This document shows, one piece after another, positions 1 through 6,657 of a DNA stretch of 12,964 bases; positions within the stretch are counted from its first letter, which is position 1; the number at the start of each line of letters is the position of its first letter. Source of the stretch: Syntrophales bacterium (GTDB taxonomy: Bacteria; Desulfobacterota; Syntrophia; Syntrophales; UBA2210); assembly GCA_030655735.1 (NCBI GenBank), contig JAUSPK010000114.1, forward strand, positions 1 through 12,964, in the 5' to 3' direction. Below the pieces are notes generated by a model that was given only the letters and a program-made list of their open reading frames with translations, made no database searches and was not told the DNA's origin. The position numbers were made by a program, and so were the translations under genes.

Positions 1-113
1 AAAAATACCCCCTGGACCCTTCCGGAGACGAGGACGTGGACTCGCTTTTGCGCGGCCGAGCTGGAATGAACCTGTCCCGACTGGTCGGGATTCGAATCAC
101 TGTCGTCTCTCAT
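1..113 (-). CDS. acyP: Acylphosphatase, N-terminal part (cut by window edge)
   Basis: Acylphosphatases are small cytoplasmic enzymes that hydrolyse acyl phosphates such as carbamoyl phosphate and 1,3-bisphosphoglycerate. Reading the minus strand from ATG at 113 gives 37 codons. Residues 24-37 read RVHVLVSGRVQGVF, which matches the conserved start of the acylphosphatase fold (beta strand 1 and the phosphate-binding loop). The catalytic Arg of the following FR and the later Asn lie beyond the window, so activity cannot be judged. The ATG overlaps the ligA stop in an ATGA arrangement, which suggests translational coupling. It is the only ATG, GTG or TTG in this frame before the domain, so the protein carries an unusual polar, Ser/Asp/Gln-rich extension of about 22 residues. 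Family assignment rests on one motif but is quite specific. Confidence 0.8.
   Translation of the reverse strand, partial: MRDDSDSNPDQSGQVHSSSAAQKRVHVLVSGRVQGVF
75..90. repeat. 7-bp perfect inverted repeat inside the acyP 5' end
   Basis: TCCCGAC and GTCGGGA are separated by two bases (TG). The repeat lies in the segment encoding the non-conserved N-terminal extension of the acylphosphatase, about 20-35 nt downstream of its start codon on the minus strand. In RNA it would form a short, tight GC-rich hairpin. It has no T-run, so it is not an intrinsic terminator. It could modulate translation of acyP or be incidental. Confidence 0.5.
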
Positions 114-2212
114 AAAAGTCTTCCCTGATTCCCCTTTTCCGGTTCCACGCTGTGCCCCGTGATTTCCAGAAATGCCTCCTCGTCAAGGACGGGTATCCCC
201 AATTGCCCGGCCTTCTCCAGCTTCGAACCGGGGGATACGCCGGCGACCACATAATCGGTCTTCTTTGTCACGGACGATGATACCATTCCCCCCAGGGATT
301 CGATAATCTCCTTTGCGCTGTTTCTCGAGAAGCCTTCGAGTGTTCCGGTAAGGACAAAGGACTTACCCGAAAGGCTCCCCGATACCGCAGAGCCCTCCAC
401 CGGGTTAACCCCGGCCTCCCTGAGCCGCTCGATGGTTCGGAGGTTGGAGGGTTCACGAAAGAATGTCGTGATGCTCCCTGCAATCTCGGGCCCGACCTCC
501 TTTACGGCGAGCAGTTCCTCTTCGCCGGCGTTCATGATGGCATCCAGTGTGCCGAACCGGCGGGCCAGTATCTTCGAGACATGCTCACCCGTGTGCCTGA
601 TCCCCAGGGCGAAGATAAATTTGTCCAGGGGAGGGGTCTTGGTCCTCTCCAGTGATGCCAGAATGTTGCCGGCGGATTTGGTACCCATCCTCTCAAGGCC
701 TGCCAGGGTCTCTACGGGAAGGCCATAGAGATCGGCCGGATCCCTGACGATTCCACTGTCAAGCATCTGCGCTATCAGTTTTTCTCCCAGCCCTTCTATA
801 TCCATACCGCCCCGGGAGACGAAGTGTTTTATGTTTTCCCTGATCTGTGCCGGGCAATCAAGATTGATGCACCGGTGGGCGGCCTCGCCTTCGAGACGCA
901 CGATCCGCGATCCGCATACGGGACAGGTGTCGGGGATTCGGAAGGGCCGTTCACCGCTTTTTGCGGAAGGGCCGACCGTTTTTACTATCTCCGGTATGAC
1001 GTCACCGGCCCTCTGCACGATTACCGTATCCCCGATGTGGATATTTTTTTTGTCGATTTCATCCTGGTTGTGCAGGGTCGCGCGGCTGACCATTACCCCC
1101 GCGACGCGAACGGGCTTCATCTGTGCGACGGGGGTCAGGACGCCCGTCCGACCGACCTGGATGATGATGTCTTCAATAGTTGTTGTGGCCTGTGTCGCGG
1201 CGAATTTACAGGCAATGGCCCACCGGGGACTCCTTGAAACGGCGCCGAGACGATCCCGGATATTCGTCGAATCGACCTTGATGACCGTGCCGTCTATCTC
1301 GTAGGGAAGCTCTTCCCGCCGGTCGGTCATCTCCCGGTAATATGCGATGCACTCCCCTATGTTCTCCGCCCTCCGAATGTGAGTATTTACCGGAAAACCC
1401 CATCCGGCAAGGGCCTGCAGAAGTTCCCAGTGGGTCTGGAATCCCGATGGGTCGGGATCGACGAACCCCATGGCGTAGCAGAATATTGCCAGCGGCCTCT
1501 TCGCGGTGACCCGTGAGTCGAGCTGCCGGAGTGAACCGGCCGCGGCATTCCTGGGGTTTGCGAATGGATTATCGCCATCCGCCACCCTCTGCCTGTTAAG
1601 TTCCCGGAAGGCGTCGGTCCCTATATAGACCTCCCCCCGTATCTCGATGAGGTCCGGTATGGGTGGCGCGCCGGCGGAGCTCATCTTCAGGGGTATCGCG
1701 CGGATGGTCTTGAGGTTCTGTGTGATATCCTCTCCGACGGCCCCGTCACCCCTGGTTGATCCTGATCTGAAGATCCCCTTCTCATACACCAGGTTGACCC
1801 CGATGCCGTCGAGCTTCGGTTCGACGACGTAAGATACATCCCCCTGGGTGCCCAGAAGGCGCCTGATACGCTCGTCGAATGCCAGGATCTCCTCTTCGGA
1901 GAAGGCATTGGCGAGGCTCAGCATGGGGGAAAGGTGTGGGAGGGTGTTGAACTTCTCAAGGGGGGCGGCCCCCACGGTCTGAGTAGGCGATGCAGTGTCG
2001 GAGGCAATCGGGTAGATATTCACGTCGACGGGAGGTTGAAATTGTGCGATGGGGGGTTGAAATTGTGCTTCGAGCTCGATCAGTTCCCGCATCAGCCCAT
2101 CATATCCAGAGTCGGATATTTCCGGATCATCCAACTGGTAATAACGCCTGTTGTGATGATTGATCAGGTCCCGGAGCTCTTCTATCCTTTTCAGGGCGGC
2201 TTGTTCTTCCAT
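110..2212 (-). CDS. ligA: NAD-dependent DNA ligase LigA
   Basis: LigA seals nicks in duplex DNA using NAD+ and is the essential replicative ligase of bacteria. From ATG at 2212 the protein has 700 residues, slightly longer than the usual ~670. Visible parts: an N-terminal Ia domain (1-50) with YxxxDxxxSDxxYD-type NMN-binding residues; an adenylation domain with the EPKLDG motif and nucleophile Lys133, GSTRGDG (151-157), FANPRNAAAGSLRQLD and EIDGTVIKVD; an OB fold (about 340-425); a four-Cys zinc finger (Cys430, 433, 448, 453); a helix-hairpin-helix region (about 460-600); and a C-terminal BRCT domain (about 613-690). The open frame runs another 66 codons upstream, but those codons lie over the preceding gene in another frame and show no ligase similarity. 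The start at 2212 overlaps that gene's stop as TAATG. An insertion with a duplicated heptapeptide lies at residues 49-74. Confidence 0.97.
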   Translation of the reverse strand: MEEQAALKRIEELRDLINHHNRRYYQLDDPEISDSGYDGLMRELIELEAQFQPPIAQFQPPVDVNIYPIASDTASPTQTVGAAPLEKFNTLPHLSPMLSLANAFSEEEILAFDERIRRLLGTQGDVSYVVEPKLDGIGVNLVYEKGIFRSGSTRGDGAVGEDITQNLKTIRAIPLKMSSAGAPPIPDLIEIRGEVYIGTDAFRELNRQRVADGDNPFANPRNAAAGSLRQLDSRVTAKRPLAIFCYAMGFVDPDPSGFQTHWELLQALAGWGFPVNTHIRRAENIGECIAYYREMTDRREELPYEIDGTVIKVDSTNIRDRLGAVSRSPRWAIACKFAATQATTTIEDIIIQVGRTGVLTPVAQMKPVRVAGVMVSRATLHNQDEIDKKNIHIGDTVIVQRAGDVIPEIVKTVGPSAKSGERPFRIPDTCPVCGSRIVRLEGEAAHRCINLDCPAQIRENIKHFVSRGGMDIEGLGEKLIAQMLDSGIVRDPADLYGLPVETLAGLERMGTKSAGNILASLERTKTPPLDKFIFALGIRHTGEHVSKILARRFGTLDAIMNAGEEELLAVKEVGPEIAGSITTFFREPSNLRTIERLREAGVNPVEGSAVSGSLSGKSFVLTGTLEGFSRNSAKEIIESLGGMVSSSVTKKTDYVVAGVSPGSKLEKAGQLGIPVLDEEAFLEITGHSVEPEKGNQGRLL
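2031..2072. repeat. Tandem duplication of a 21-bp unit within ligA
   Basis: Two adjacent 21-bp units share an identical 14-bp core, GGTTGAAATTGTGC, at 2034-2047 and 2055-2068; about 17 of 21 positions match. The copies are in frame with ligA and encode AQFQPP(I/V) twice (around residues 49-63). The segment lies between the Ia domain and the conserved SPTQTVG motif, where ligases usually carry only a short loop. Confidence 0.85.
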
Positions 2213-2481
2213 TATTTTATTCGCTTGAGATATGGCACATCCGAAGGCGCCTTCCTGCTTTCGGGCGCGTCCTTCTGCCGGTTGATAATCTGGTCGTTGA
2301 ATATACTGTTCTTCACCTTCACCGAATTTATGATGAAGAAGATGATGGCCGATCTTTCCCATTCTTTTGTCGATGCGAAATGTTCCAGTTTGTCCTTGTA
2401 TTTCTCCCACAGGCTGGTGAGGGATGCCTCGTCAAGGGCGAGTATCTTTTCGGCTATGTCTTCCAACGTATTTTCGATCAT
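2212..2481 (-). CDS. Hypothetical 89-aa protein coupled to ligA
   Basis: I do not recognise this family. The predicted protein has 89 residues with no signal peptide. Residues 1-36 are rich in Glu, Lys and Leu (MIENTLEDIAEKILAL, then SLWEKYKDKLEHF) and look amphipathic helical. A hydrophobic helix-like stretch (AIIFFIINSV, about 45-54) follows, then a polar, basic tail ending PYLKRIK. ATG at 2481 is preferred because AAAGG sits 6 nt upstream; the frame also opens at an ATG ten codons earlier that lacks a Shine-Dalgarno and would start almost at the transcription start. Its TAA overlaps the ligA ATG by one base, and a strong promoter lies just upstream, so it is the first gene of the ligA transcript. 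Codon use and position support a real gene; no function is claimed. Confidence 0.75.
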   Translation of the reverse strand: MIENTLEDIAEKILALDEASLTSLWEKYKDKLEHFASTKEWERSAIIFFIINSVKVKNSIFNDQIINRQKDAPESRKAPSDVPYLKRIK

Positions 2482-2513
2482 CACGGACCTTTCAAGGGTA
2501 GGTTGTCGCAAAG

Positions 2514-2542
2514 ATACTAGTCATACGCCGGTAAAATGTCAA
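2514..2542 (-). promoter_or_regulatory. Sigma70-type promoter for the small ORF-ligA-acyP operon
   Basis: On the minus strand a perfect -35 TTGACA (2542-2537) is followed by a 17-bp spacer and the -10 hexamer TAGTAT (2519-2514), a 4/6 match to consensus. Transcription would start near 2507, leaving a leader of about 26 nt with the AAAGG ribosome site just before ATG 2481. Confidence 0.72.
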
Positions 2543-2582
2543 ACCAAAAGCTCCAAAATAATACTTGTCTTTTTACCATGGA

Positions 2583-2588
2583 TATAAT
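2583..2588 (+). promoter_or_regulatory. Perfect -10 hexamer upstream of the phosphodiesterase gene
   Basis: TATAAT lies 22 bp before ATG 2611. No acceptable -35 is found at 16-18 bp spacing; TTGTCT at 2565-2570 is only 12 bp away. A start here would give a leader of roughly 16 nt, with weak ribosome-binding capacity. This would be the plus-strand half of a divergent promoter region shared with ligA. Confidence 0.35.
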
Positions 2589-2610
2589 AGGGAATTCGGT
2601 ATTGCTGACT

Positions 2611-3090
2611 ATGAAGATAGGCGTTATTTCCGATACTCATCTTAATATTTCCGACGATAGACTTGAAAAGATCGTAGAGGATCATTTCCATGATGTTGCC
2701 CTGGTTTTGCACGCCGGCGATATCGTCAACCTGGAGGTCCTTGATGTCTTCAGGGGTAAAGAGGTATATGCCGTCAGCGGGAACATGGATCACGCCCCGG
2801 TTAGAGAAATCTTCCCCGAGAAGCGGGTAGTGGAGATTGAAGGACGGAGGATAGGCCTGATACATGGCTGGGGGGCTCCATCCGGTCTGGAGGAAAAGAT
2901 ACTCCGGGAATTTGAGGATGTTGAGTGCATCGTATATGGGCACACACACCGGGCTATGAATGAGGTGAAAGGCGGGGTGCTCTTCTTCAATCCCGGTTCA
3001 CCCACGGATCGAAGGTTCGCAAGGCATAATTCCGTGGGGATACTGGAGATTGGCGAAGAGATTGTGGGGACAATTATAGATCTGGATTGA
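2611..3090 (+). CDS. YfcE/MJ0936-family metallophosphodiesterase
   Basis: This is a small calcineurin-like phosphoesterase of the YfcE/MJ0936 type, a two-metal enzyme that hydrolyses phosphodiesters in vitro; the cellular substrate is usually unknown. The 159-residue protein has the family's typical length and full metal-binding set: DTH (Asp8, His10), HAGD (Asp37), GNMDH (Asn58, His61), IHGW (His85) and GHTH (His111, His113), ending NPGSPTDRR as in the family. ATG 2611 gives the family-standard start MKIGVISDTH. The frame extends upstream to an ATG at 2578, and TTG at 2602 is an alternative with GGGA placed 8 nt before it, because ATG 2611 has no clear Shine-Dalgarno. It is the first gene of a three-gene run; the next gene begins 15 nt downstream. 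Confidence 0.92.
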   Translation: MKIGVISDTHLNISDDRLEKIVEDHFHDVALVLHAGDIVNLEVLDVFRGKEVYAVSGNMDHAPVREIFPEKRVVEIEGRRIGLIHGWGAPSGLEEKILREFEDVECIVYGHTHRAMNEVKGGVLFFNPGSPTDRRFARHNSVGILEIGEEIVGTIIDLD

Positions 3091-3105
3091 AGCAGAGGAG
3101 TGCGT

Positions 3106-3588
3106 ATGGACAGTATAATGGCCCCCGGGAGGATGGCGTACATTAAAGGCGAGAAGCCGGATGGGTGTATCTTCTGCAGGGAGTCTATCAGGGAGAATGA
3201 CCTCGTGATGTACGAGGGGACATCCTGTTATATCATAATGAATAAGTATCCCTATACCTCCGGGCATCTGCTGGTGGTTCCCTTCAGACATGTGTGTGAT
3301 ATGGAGGAGACGAATGCGGAGGAAAGAGTGGAGATGATGGAGCTTACCGCCCTGTGTGTGAAGACTCTTAAAGAGGCCTTTGCCCCTGAAGGGTTCAACA
3401 TAGGGATGAACCTTGGAAAGGCGGCTGGGGCCGGTGTTGATGATCACCTGCACATCCATGTTGTTCCACGATGGCTTGGTGATACCAACTTTTCCACGGT
3501 CCTGGGAGAGGTCAGGGTGATTCCGGAGGATCTTACAGAGACCCGGAATACATTGTTACGTTATTTGGGAAAGAAGGAGGAGGGGTAA
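3106..3588 (+). CDS. HIT-family nucleotide hydrolase/phosphorylase
   Basis: The 160-residue protein belongs to the histidine triad superfamily, which cleaves nucleotide phosphoanhydride or phosphoramide bonds through a covalent nucleotidyl-histidine. The triad HLHIHVVPRW has His114, His116 and His118, the middle His being the expected nucleophile. Upstream are a CIFC pair (Cys21, Cys24), likely zinc ligands with His54 of SGHLLVVP, and the NKYPYTSGH segment. The NLGKAAGAGVDDHLHIH and PRWLGDTNF context resembles the mycobacterial Rv2613c Ap4A phosphorylase type more than the short Hint type, so dinucleoside polyphosphate turnover is a reasonable inference. ATG 3106 is chosen over GTG 3100 because GAGGAG sits 5 nt before it. 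It is probably cotranscribed with its neighbours. Confidence 0.9.
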   Translation: MDSIMAPGRMAYIKGEKPDGCIFCRESIRENDLVMYEGTSCYIIMNKYPYTSGHLLVVPFRHVCDMEETNAEERVEMMELTALCVKTLKEAFAPEGFNIGMNLGKAAGAGVDDHLHIHVVPRWLGDTNFSTVLGEVRVIPEDLTETRNTLLRYLGKKEEG

Positions 3589-3589
3589 G

Positions 3590-3913
3590 ATGAAACTTCT
3601 GTATACCATGATTATGACACTGCTTATGCTGTTTGTCATCACCTTTTCATTAGCAAATACGGATCCTGTCCATGTCAAATACTATGGATTCATAGATGTC
3701 CCCGTGGCCGCATATCTGCTGATCTTTATATCCTTTGGTGTGGGCATCATATTTGCCGGTTTTGTGGGGATCGTGGAGAGATTCAGACTTTCCAGAGAGG
3801 TTACACGGATGAAAAAGGAGGTTAAGGCGCTGGAGAAAAAGATACCGGTTGAGAAGATGCCAGCCATTCCGGAGACAAAGACAGAGGAAGCAACTGCAAA
3901 GTGGAATCTGTGA
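3590..3913 (+). CDS. LapA-domain inner-membrane protein
   Basis: The 107-residue protein has two predicted membrane segments (about 3-22 and 39-62) joined by a short loop containing SLANTDPVHVKYYGF, the pattern of the LapA domain (formerly DUF1049). A charged, probably coiled-coil cytoplasmic segment (63-85, VERFRLSREVTRMKKEVKAL) and a Pro/Glu/Lys-rich tail follow. In E. coli, LapA works with LapB in setting lipopolysaccharide levels; whether this homologue does so is unknown. The ATG begins one base after the HIT gene's TAA, with AGGAGG and GGAGGGG in the HIT 3' end as ribosome site. It converges on the Mog-family gene, with only 16 bp between the stop codons. Confidence 0.82.
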   Translation: MKLLYTMIMTLLMLFVITFSLANTDPVHVKYYGFIDVPVAAYLLIFISFGVGIIFAGFVGIVERFRLSREVTRMKKEVKALEKKIPVEKMPAIPETKTEEATAKWNL

Positions 3914-3929
3914 CAAGCGGAAGAAAATC

Positions 3930-4418
3930 CTACCCGCCGCAGTCCGATTCGTCCCCTTGTATCTTTTCTATCGCGTGTTTCAGGGCGGGGAGGATGACCG
4001 CCAGGTTCTCCCGGGCCCCCTTCGGGCTTCCGGGGAGGTTAATGATGAGAGATTGTCCTCGTATCCCCGCCACGGCCCTTGATATCATAGCATGAGGCGT
4101 TTTCTTCATGCTTTCTCTTCTCATCGCCTCCGCCATACCCGGCAGTTCCCTGTCCAGTACCTCGAGAGTGGCATCAGGCGTGACATCCCGTGGACTGACT
4201 CCGGTTCCGCCGGTTGTCACAACCAGATCCAGTCTTCGTGTATCGGTGTACTCTATTATCTTGCCCTTGATAATCTCTTTTTCATCAGGGACTATTTCGT
4301 AATCGGCAACCTGGATACCGAGATCGGTCAACATGGCGATGACCTCCCTGCCGCTGATATCCTCCCTCTCACCGCGGGAGCCCTTATCGCTCAGTGTTAT
4401 AACGCCGCCGGTAATCAA
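3930..4418 (-). CDS. mogA: Mog/MoaB-family molybdopterin adenylyltransferase
   Basis: This family adenylylates molybdopterin before molybdenum insertion (Mog), or is the closely related MoaB, which in some bacteria lacks that activity. The 162-residue protein has the full fold: ITLSDKGSRGEREDISG (7-23), VPDE (43-46), the signature TTGGTGVSPRDVTPDAT (68-84) and NLPGSPKGARENL (127-139). Asp45 and Asp78 are likely counterparts of the two functional aspartates of E. coli MogA. The start is TTG at 4418: an in-frame TGA lies a few codons upstream, the nearby ATG (4434) is out of frame, and GAGGA is about 9 nt before the TTG. It lies 46 bp downstream of the EF-G paralogue on the same strand and may be read through from it. 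No other molybdenum cofactor gene is in the window. Confidence 0.9.
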   Translation of the reverse strand: MITGGVITLSDKGSRGEREDISGREVIAMLTDLGIQVADYEIVPDEKEIIKGKIIEYTDTRRLDLVVTTGGTGVSPRDVTPDATLEVLDRELPGMAEAMRRESMKKTPHAMISRAVAGIRGQSLIINLPGSPKGARENLAVILPALKHAIEKIQGDESDCGG

Positions 4419-4434
4419 GGTGTCCGTTCCTCAT

Positions 4435-4467
4435 TAATAATTAAACATTCATAATTCAAAATTATTA
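4435..4467. repeat. AT-only inverted repeat between the EF-G paralogue and mogA
   Basis: TAATAATT (4435-4442) and AATTATTA (4460-4467) form an 8-bp perfect inverted repeat with a 17-nt loop. The right arm contains the EF-G stop codon. The stem is entirely A/T and would be weak, so it is not a convincing terminator. A TTGAAT on the minus strand in this stretch might be a poor -35 for mogA, but no good -10 follows at proper spacing. Confidence 0.4.
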
Positions 4468-6543
4468 TGATTCTTCCTTGTCCGCCTCAGCGATAACCTT
4501 TTCCTGCAGGTGTGCGGGGAGCTCTTCATAGCGTGAGATCTTATAGGAAAAAGTGCCTCGACCGCTGGTTATCGATGTGAGATCGGGTGCGTAGGAGAGG
4601 ATCTCGGAAAGGGGGACCTGTCCCTTGATGACCTGGTTATTCCCCTCTTTGTCCATCCCCAGCACACGCCCCCTCCTGCTGTTGAGGTCGCCGATCACAT
4701 CTCCCATGTACTCATCGGGTATCTCAATACTGATATCGACTATCGGTTCAAGGAGGGTGGGCTGACAGTCCTGAAAGCCCTTCTTGAAACCCATTGACCC
4801 TGCTATCTTGAAGGCCATTTCAGATGAGTCCACGTTATGGTACGTGCCATCGACCAGGGAGACCTTGAGGTCGACAATGGGGTATCCGGCCAGGATGCCT
4901 TCGGCCATTGCCTCGATGATTCCCTTCTCCACTGCCGGTATATATGTCTTGGGTATGACGCCACCGACGATCTTATCGGCAAACTCGAACCCGCCTCCGC
5001 TGGGAAGGGGTTCTATCTCGAGCCAGGTATCCCCATACTGTCCCTTGCCTCCCGATTGTTTCTTGTACTTGCCCTGGACCCGTGTCTTTTTCTTGATTGT
5101 TTCGCGGTAGGGGACCTTCGGCCGCCGGAGGTTTGCCTCCACGCCGAATTTTCTCTTAAGTTTTTCTATGGTTATATCGATATGTACCTGCCCGACACCG
5201 GAAAGTATAGTTTCTCCCGTCTGGGGGTCCCGGTGTAGTGAGAGGGTATGATCTTCGTCGATCAGCCTGTTGAGAGAGGAATGTATCTTCTCTTCATCCC
5301 CCTTGTTTTTGGCCTCTACCGCGTACTGAACCACTGGCCTTATCAGGGGGACCTTGTCATAGATAATGGGTGACTTTGCATCACACATGGTATCGCCGGT
5401 GGATGTCTCTTTCAGCTTGGCAATGGAGGCGATATCTCCGGGGATGAGTGATTCCACGGGAACCTGAGTTTTCCCTTCCAGATAGAAGATATTCCCACAT
5501 TTCTCACTTACGTCCTTTGACGGGTTATAAAAGACGAAATCCGATGTTAAGGTCCCCGAAAAGACCCGGAACAGGGTGAGCTTGCCCGCGTAGGGGTCGG
5601 CGATAGTCTTGAATACCATCGCGGAGAAGGGCGCCTTTTCATCGGGCGATCTCTCCTCTGGTTCCTCTGTGTTCGGCTTTGTACCGGTGACGGCTCCTCG
5701 ATCCAGAGGGGAGGGGAGAAGATTGACAATCGCATCCATAAGGGGGGCTATCCCCGTGTTGGTGAGGGCCGCCCCGCATATGACAGGGATCAGGTCCCCT
5801 GAAATCACTCCCCTGCGGAGTCCGTCCCTTATATCGCCGATAGAAAGTTCCCCTTCTTCCAGGTATTTATCCATCAACGCCTCGTCACATTCAGCTATAT
5901 CTTCGACCATGGTTTCCCTGGCCGCCGTGGCATCTTCCAGGAGGTCTTCAGGAATGTCCTCTTTTTTTGGTTTCCCCTTGGGGTCGTCAAAGAGCAGTGC
6001 CTTCATGTTTGCAAGGTCTATCAGGCCTTTAAAGGATTCTTCGGAACCTATCGGGAGATAGCAGAGGGTTACCTTTTTGCCCAGTTTGGTGTTTATGTCC
6101 GCCACTGTCCTAGAGAAATCGGCGCGCTCCCGGTCCATCTTGCTGATATATATCATACGGGGGAGTGACAGCTCGTCAGCGTAGTTCCATACCTTTTCCG
6201 TCTGAAATTCGACACCGCCCACGGCATCCACGACAACAACCAGACTGTCGGCGACACGCAAACTGTATTTGGTATCCATGAAAAAGTTGGAATCCCCGGG
6301 GGTATCAATGATGTTTACACGGTGTTTGTTCCATTCAAAAAAGTTTACTGCCGAACTGATAGAGATGTGTCTCTTCTGCTCTTCCGGTTCAAAGTCCAGG
6401 GAAGATGTTCCATCGTCGACTCTTCCAAGCTTGTCGGACTTCCCGCTGAGGAAAAGAAAGGATTCGCAGAGAGATGTCTTCCCCGTTCCTCCGTGCCCTG
6501 CAATCGCGATATTTCTGAGAGAATTGGAATCGTATTTTGCCAT
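4465..6543 (-). CDS. fusA: Elongation factor G paralogue (EF-G II type)
   Basis: This is a translational GTPase of 692 residues with all five EF-G domains: G domain (1-~285), domain II (~305-390), III (~400-475), IV (~480-597, with GKYKKQSGGKGQYGD and YHNVDSSEMAFK) and V (~598-685, EPIVDISIEIPDEYMGDV, SRRGRVLGM). It resembles Thermus TTHA1498 (EF-G-2) more than canonical FusA. GTPase motifs depart from standard EF-G: P-loop GHGGTGKT (16-23), RHISI instead of RGITI in switch I, DTPGDSNF instead of DTPGHVDF so the catalytic His is Asp84, and SKMD instead of NKMD (134-137). The usual fusA neighbours (rpsL, rpsG, tuf) are absent, also pointing to the paralogue. AAAGGGAG precedes ATG 6543. Its exact cellular role is not established. 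Confidence 0.9.
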   Translation of the reverse strand: MAKYDSNSLRNIAIAGHGGTGKTSLCESFLFLSGKSDKLGRVDDGTSSLDFEPEEQKRHISISSAVNFFEWNKHRVNIIDTPGDSNFFMDTKYSLRVADSLVVVVDAVGGVEFQTEKVWNYADELSLPRMIYISKMDRERADFSRTVADINTKLGKKVTLCYLPIGSEESFKGLIDLANMKALLFDDPKGKPKKEDIPEDLLEDATAARETMVEDIAECDEALMDKYLEEGELSIGDIRDGLRRGVISGDLIPVICGAALTNTGIAPLMDAIVNLLPSPLDRGAVTGTKPNTEEPEERSPDEKAPFSAMVFKTIADPYAGKLTLFRVFSGTLTSDFVFYNPSKDVSEKCGNIFYLEGKTQVPVESLIPGDIASIAKLKETSTGDTMCDAKSPIIYDKVPLIRPVVQYAVEAKNKGDEEKIHSSLNRLIDEDHTLSLHRDPQTGETILSGVGQVHIDITIEKLKRKFGVEANLRRPKVPYRETIKKKTRVQGKYKKQSGGKGQYGDTWLEIEPLPSGGGFEFADKIVGGVIPKTYIPAVEKGIIEAMAEGILAGYPIVDLKVSLVDGTYHNVDSSEMAFKIAGSMGFKKGFQDCQPTLLEPIVDISIEIPDEYMGDVIGDLNSRRGRVLGMDKEGNNQVIKGQVPLSEILSYAPDLTSITSGRGTFSYKISRYEELPAHLQEKVIAEADKEES

Positions 6544-6601
6544 GGTGCTCCCTTTCTGTAGCTGTCAGTGACGGTTACAACCTCGCACGAGTAGCTTATT
6601 C

Positions 6602-6621
6602 TGTCTTGCAAAGTCAAGACA
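6602..6621. promoter_or_regulatory. Inverted repeat, possible operator in the EF-G/carD divergent region
   Basis: TGTCTTG (6602-6608) and CAAGACA (6615-6621) form a perfect 7-bp inverted repeat with a 6-nt centre. On the minus strand the repeat contains TTGACT (6617-6612), which could serve as the -35 of the EF-G paralogue, but the bases at 17-18 bp spacing (CTACTC, TACTCG) are a poor -10. The dyad may be a regulator-binding site or a leader hairpin. Confidence 0.4.
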
Positions 6622-6657
6622 AATTTCTCCCTTTGGGGGGGTGCATGGAGGATTTAA

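Noticed and set aside
75..100. tRNA-like T-loop (TTCGAAT palindrome near the left edge)
   Set aside because: The flanking five bases do not pair into a T-stem, and no acceptor, anticodon or CCA end is found; the stretch is within the acyP reading frame.
824..1304. Plus-strand open frames opposite ligA
   Set aside because: They lie across the zinc-finger and OB regions of LigA on the other strand and lack ribosome sites or recognisable sequence.
2213..2410. 66-codon upstream extension of the ligase frame
   Set aside because: It overlaps the better-supported small gene in another frame, has no ligase similarity (Gly/His/Gln-rich), and ATG 2212 gives the normal LigA N-terminus with a coupled TAATG junction.
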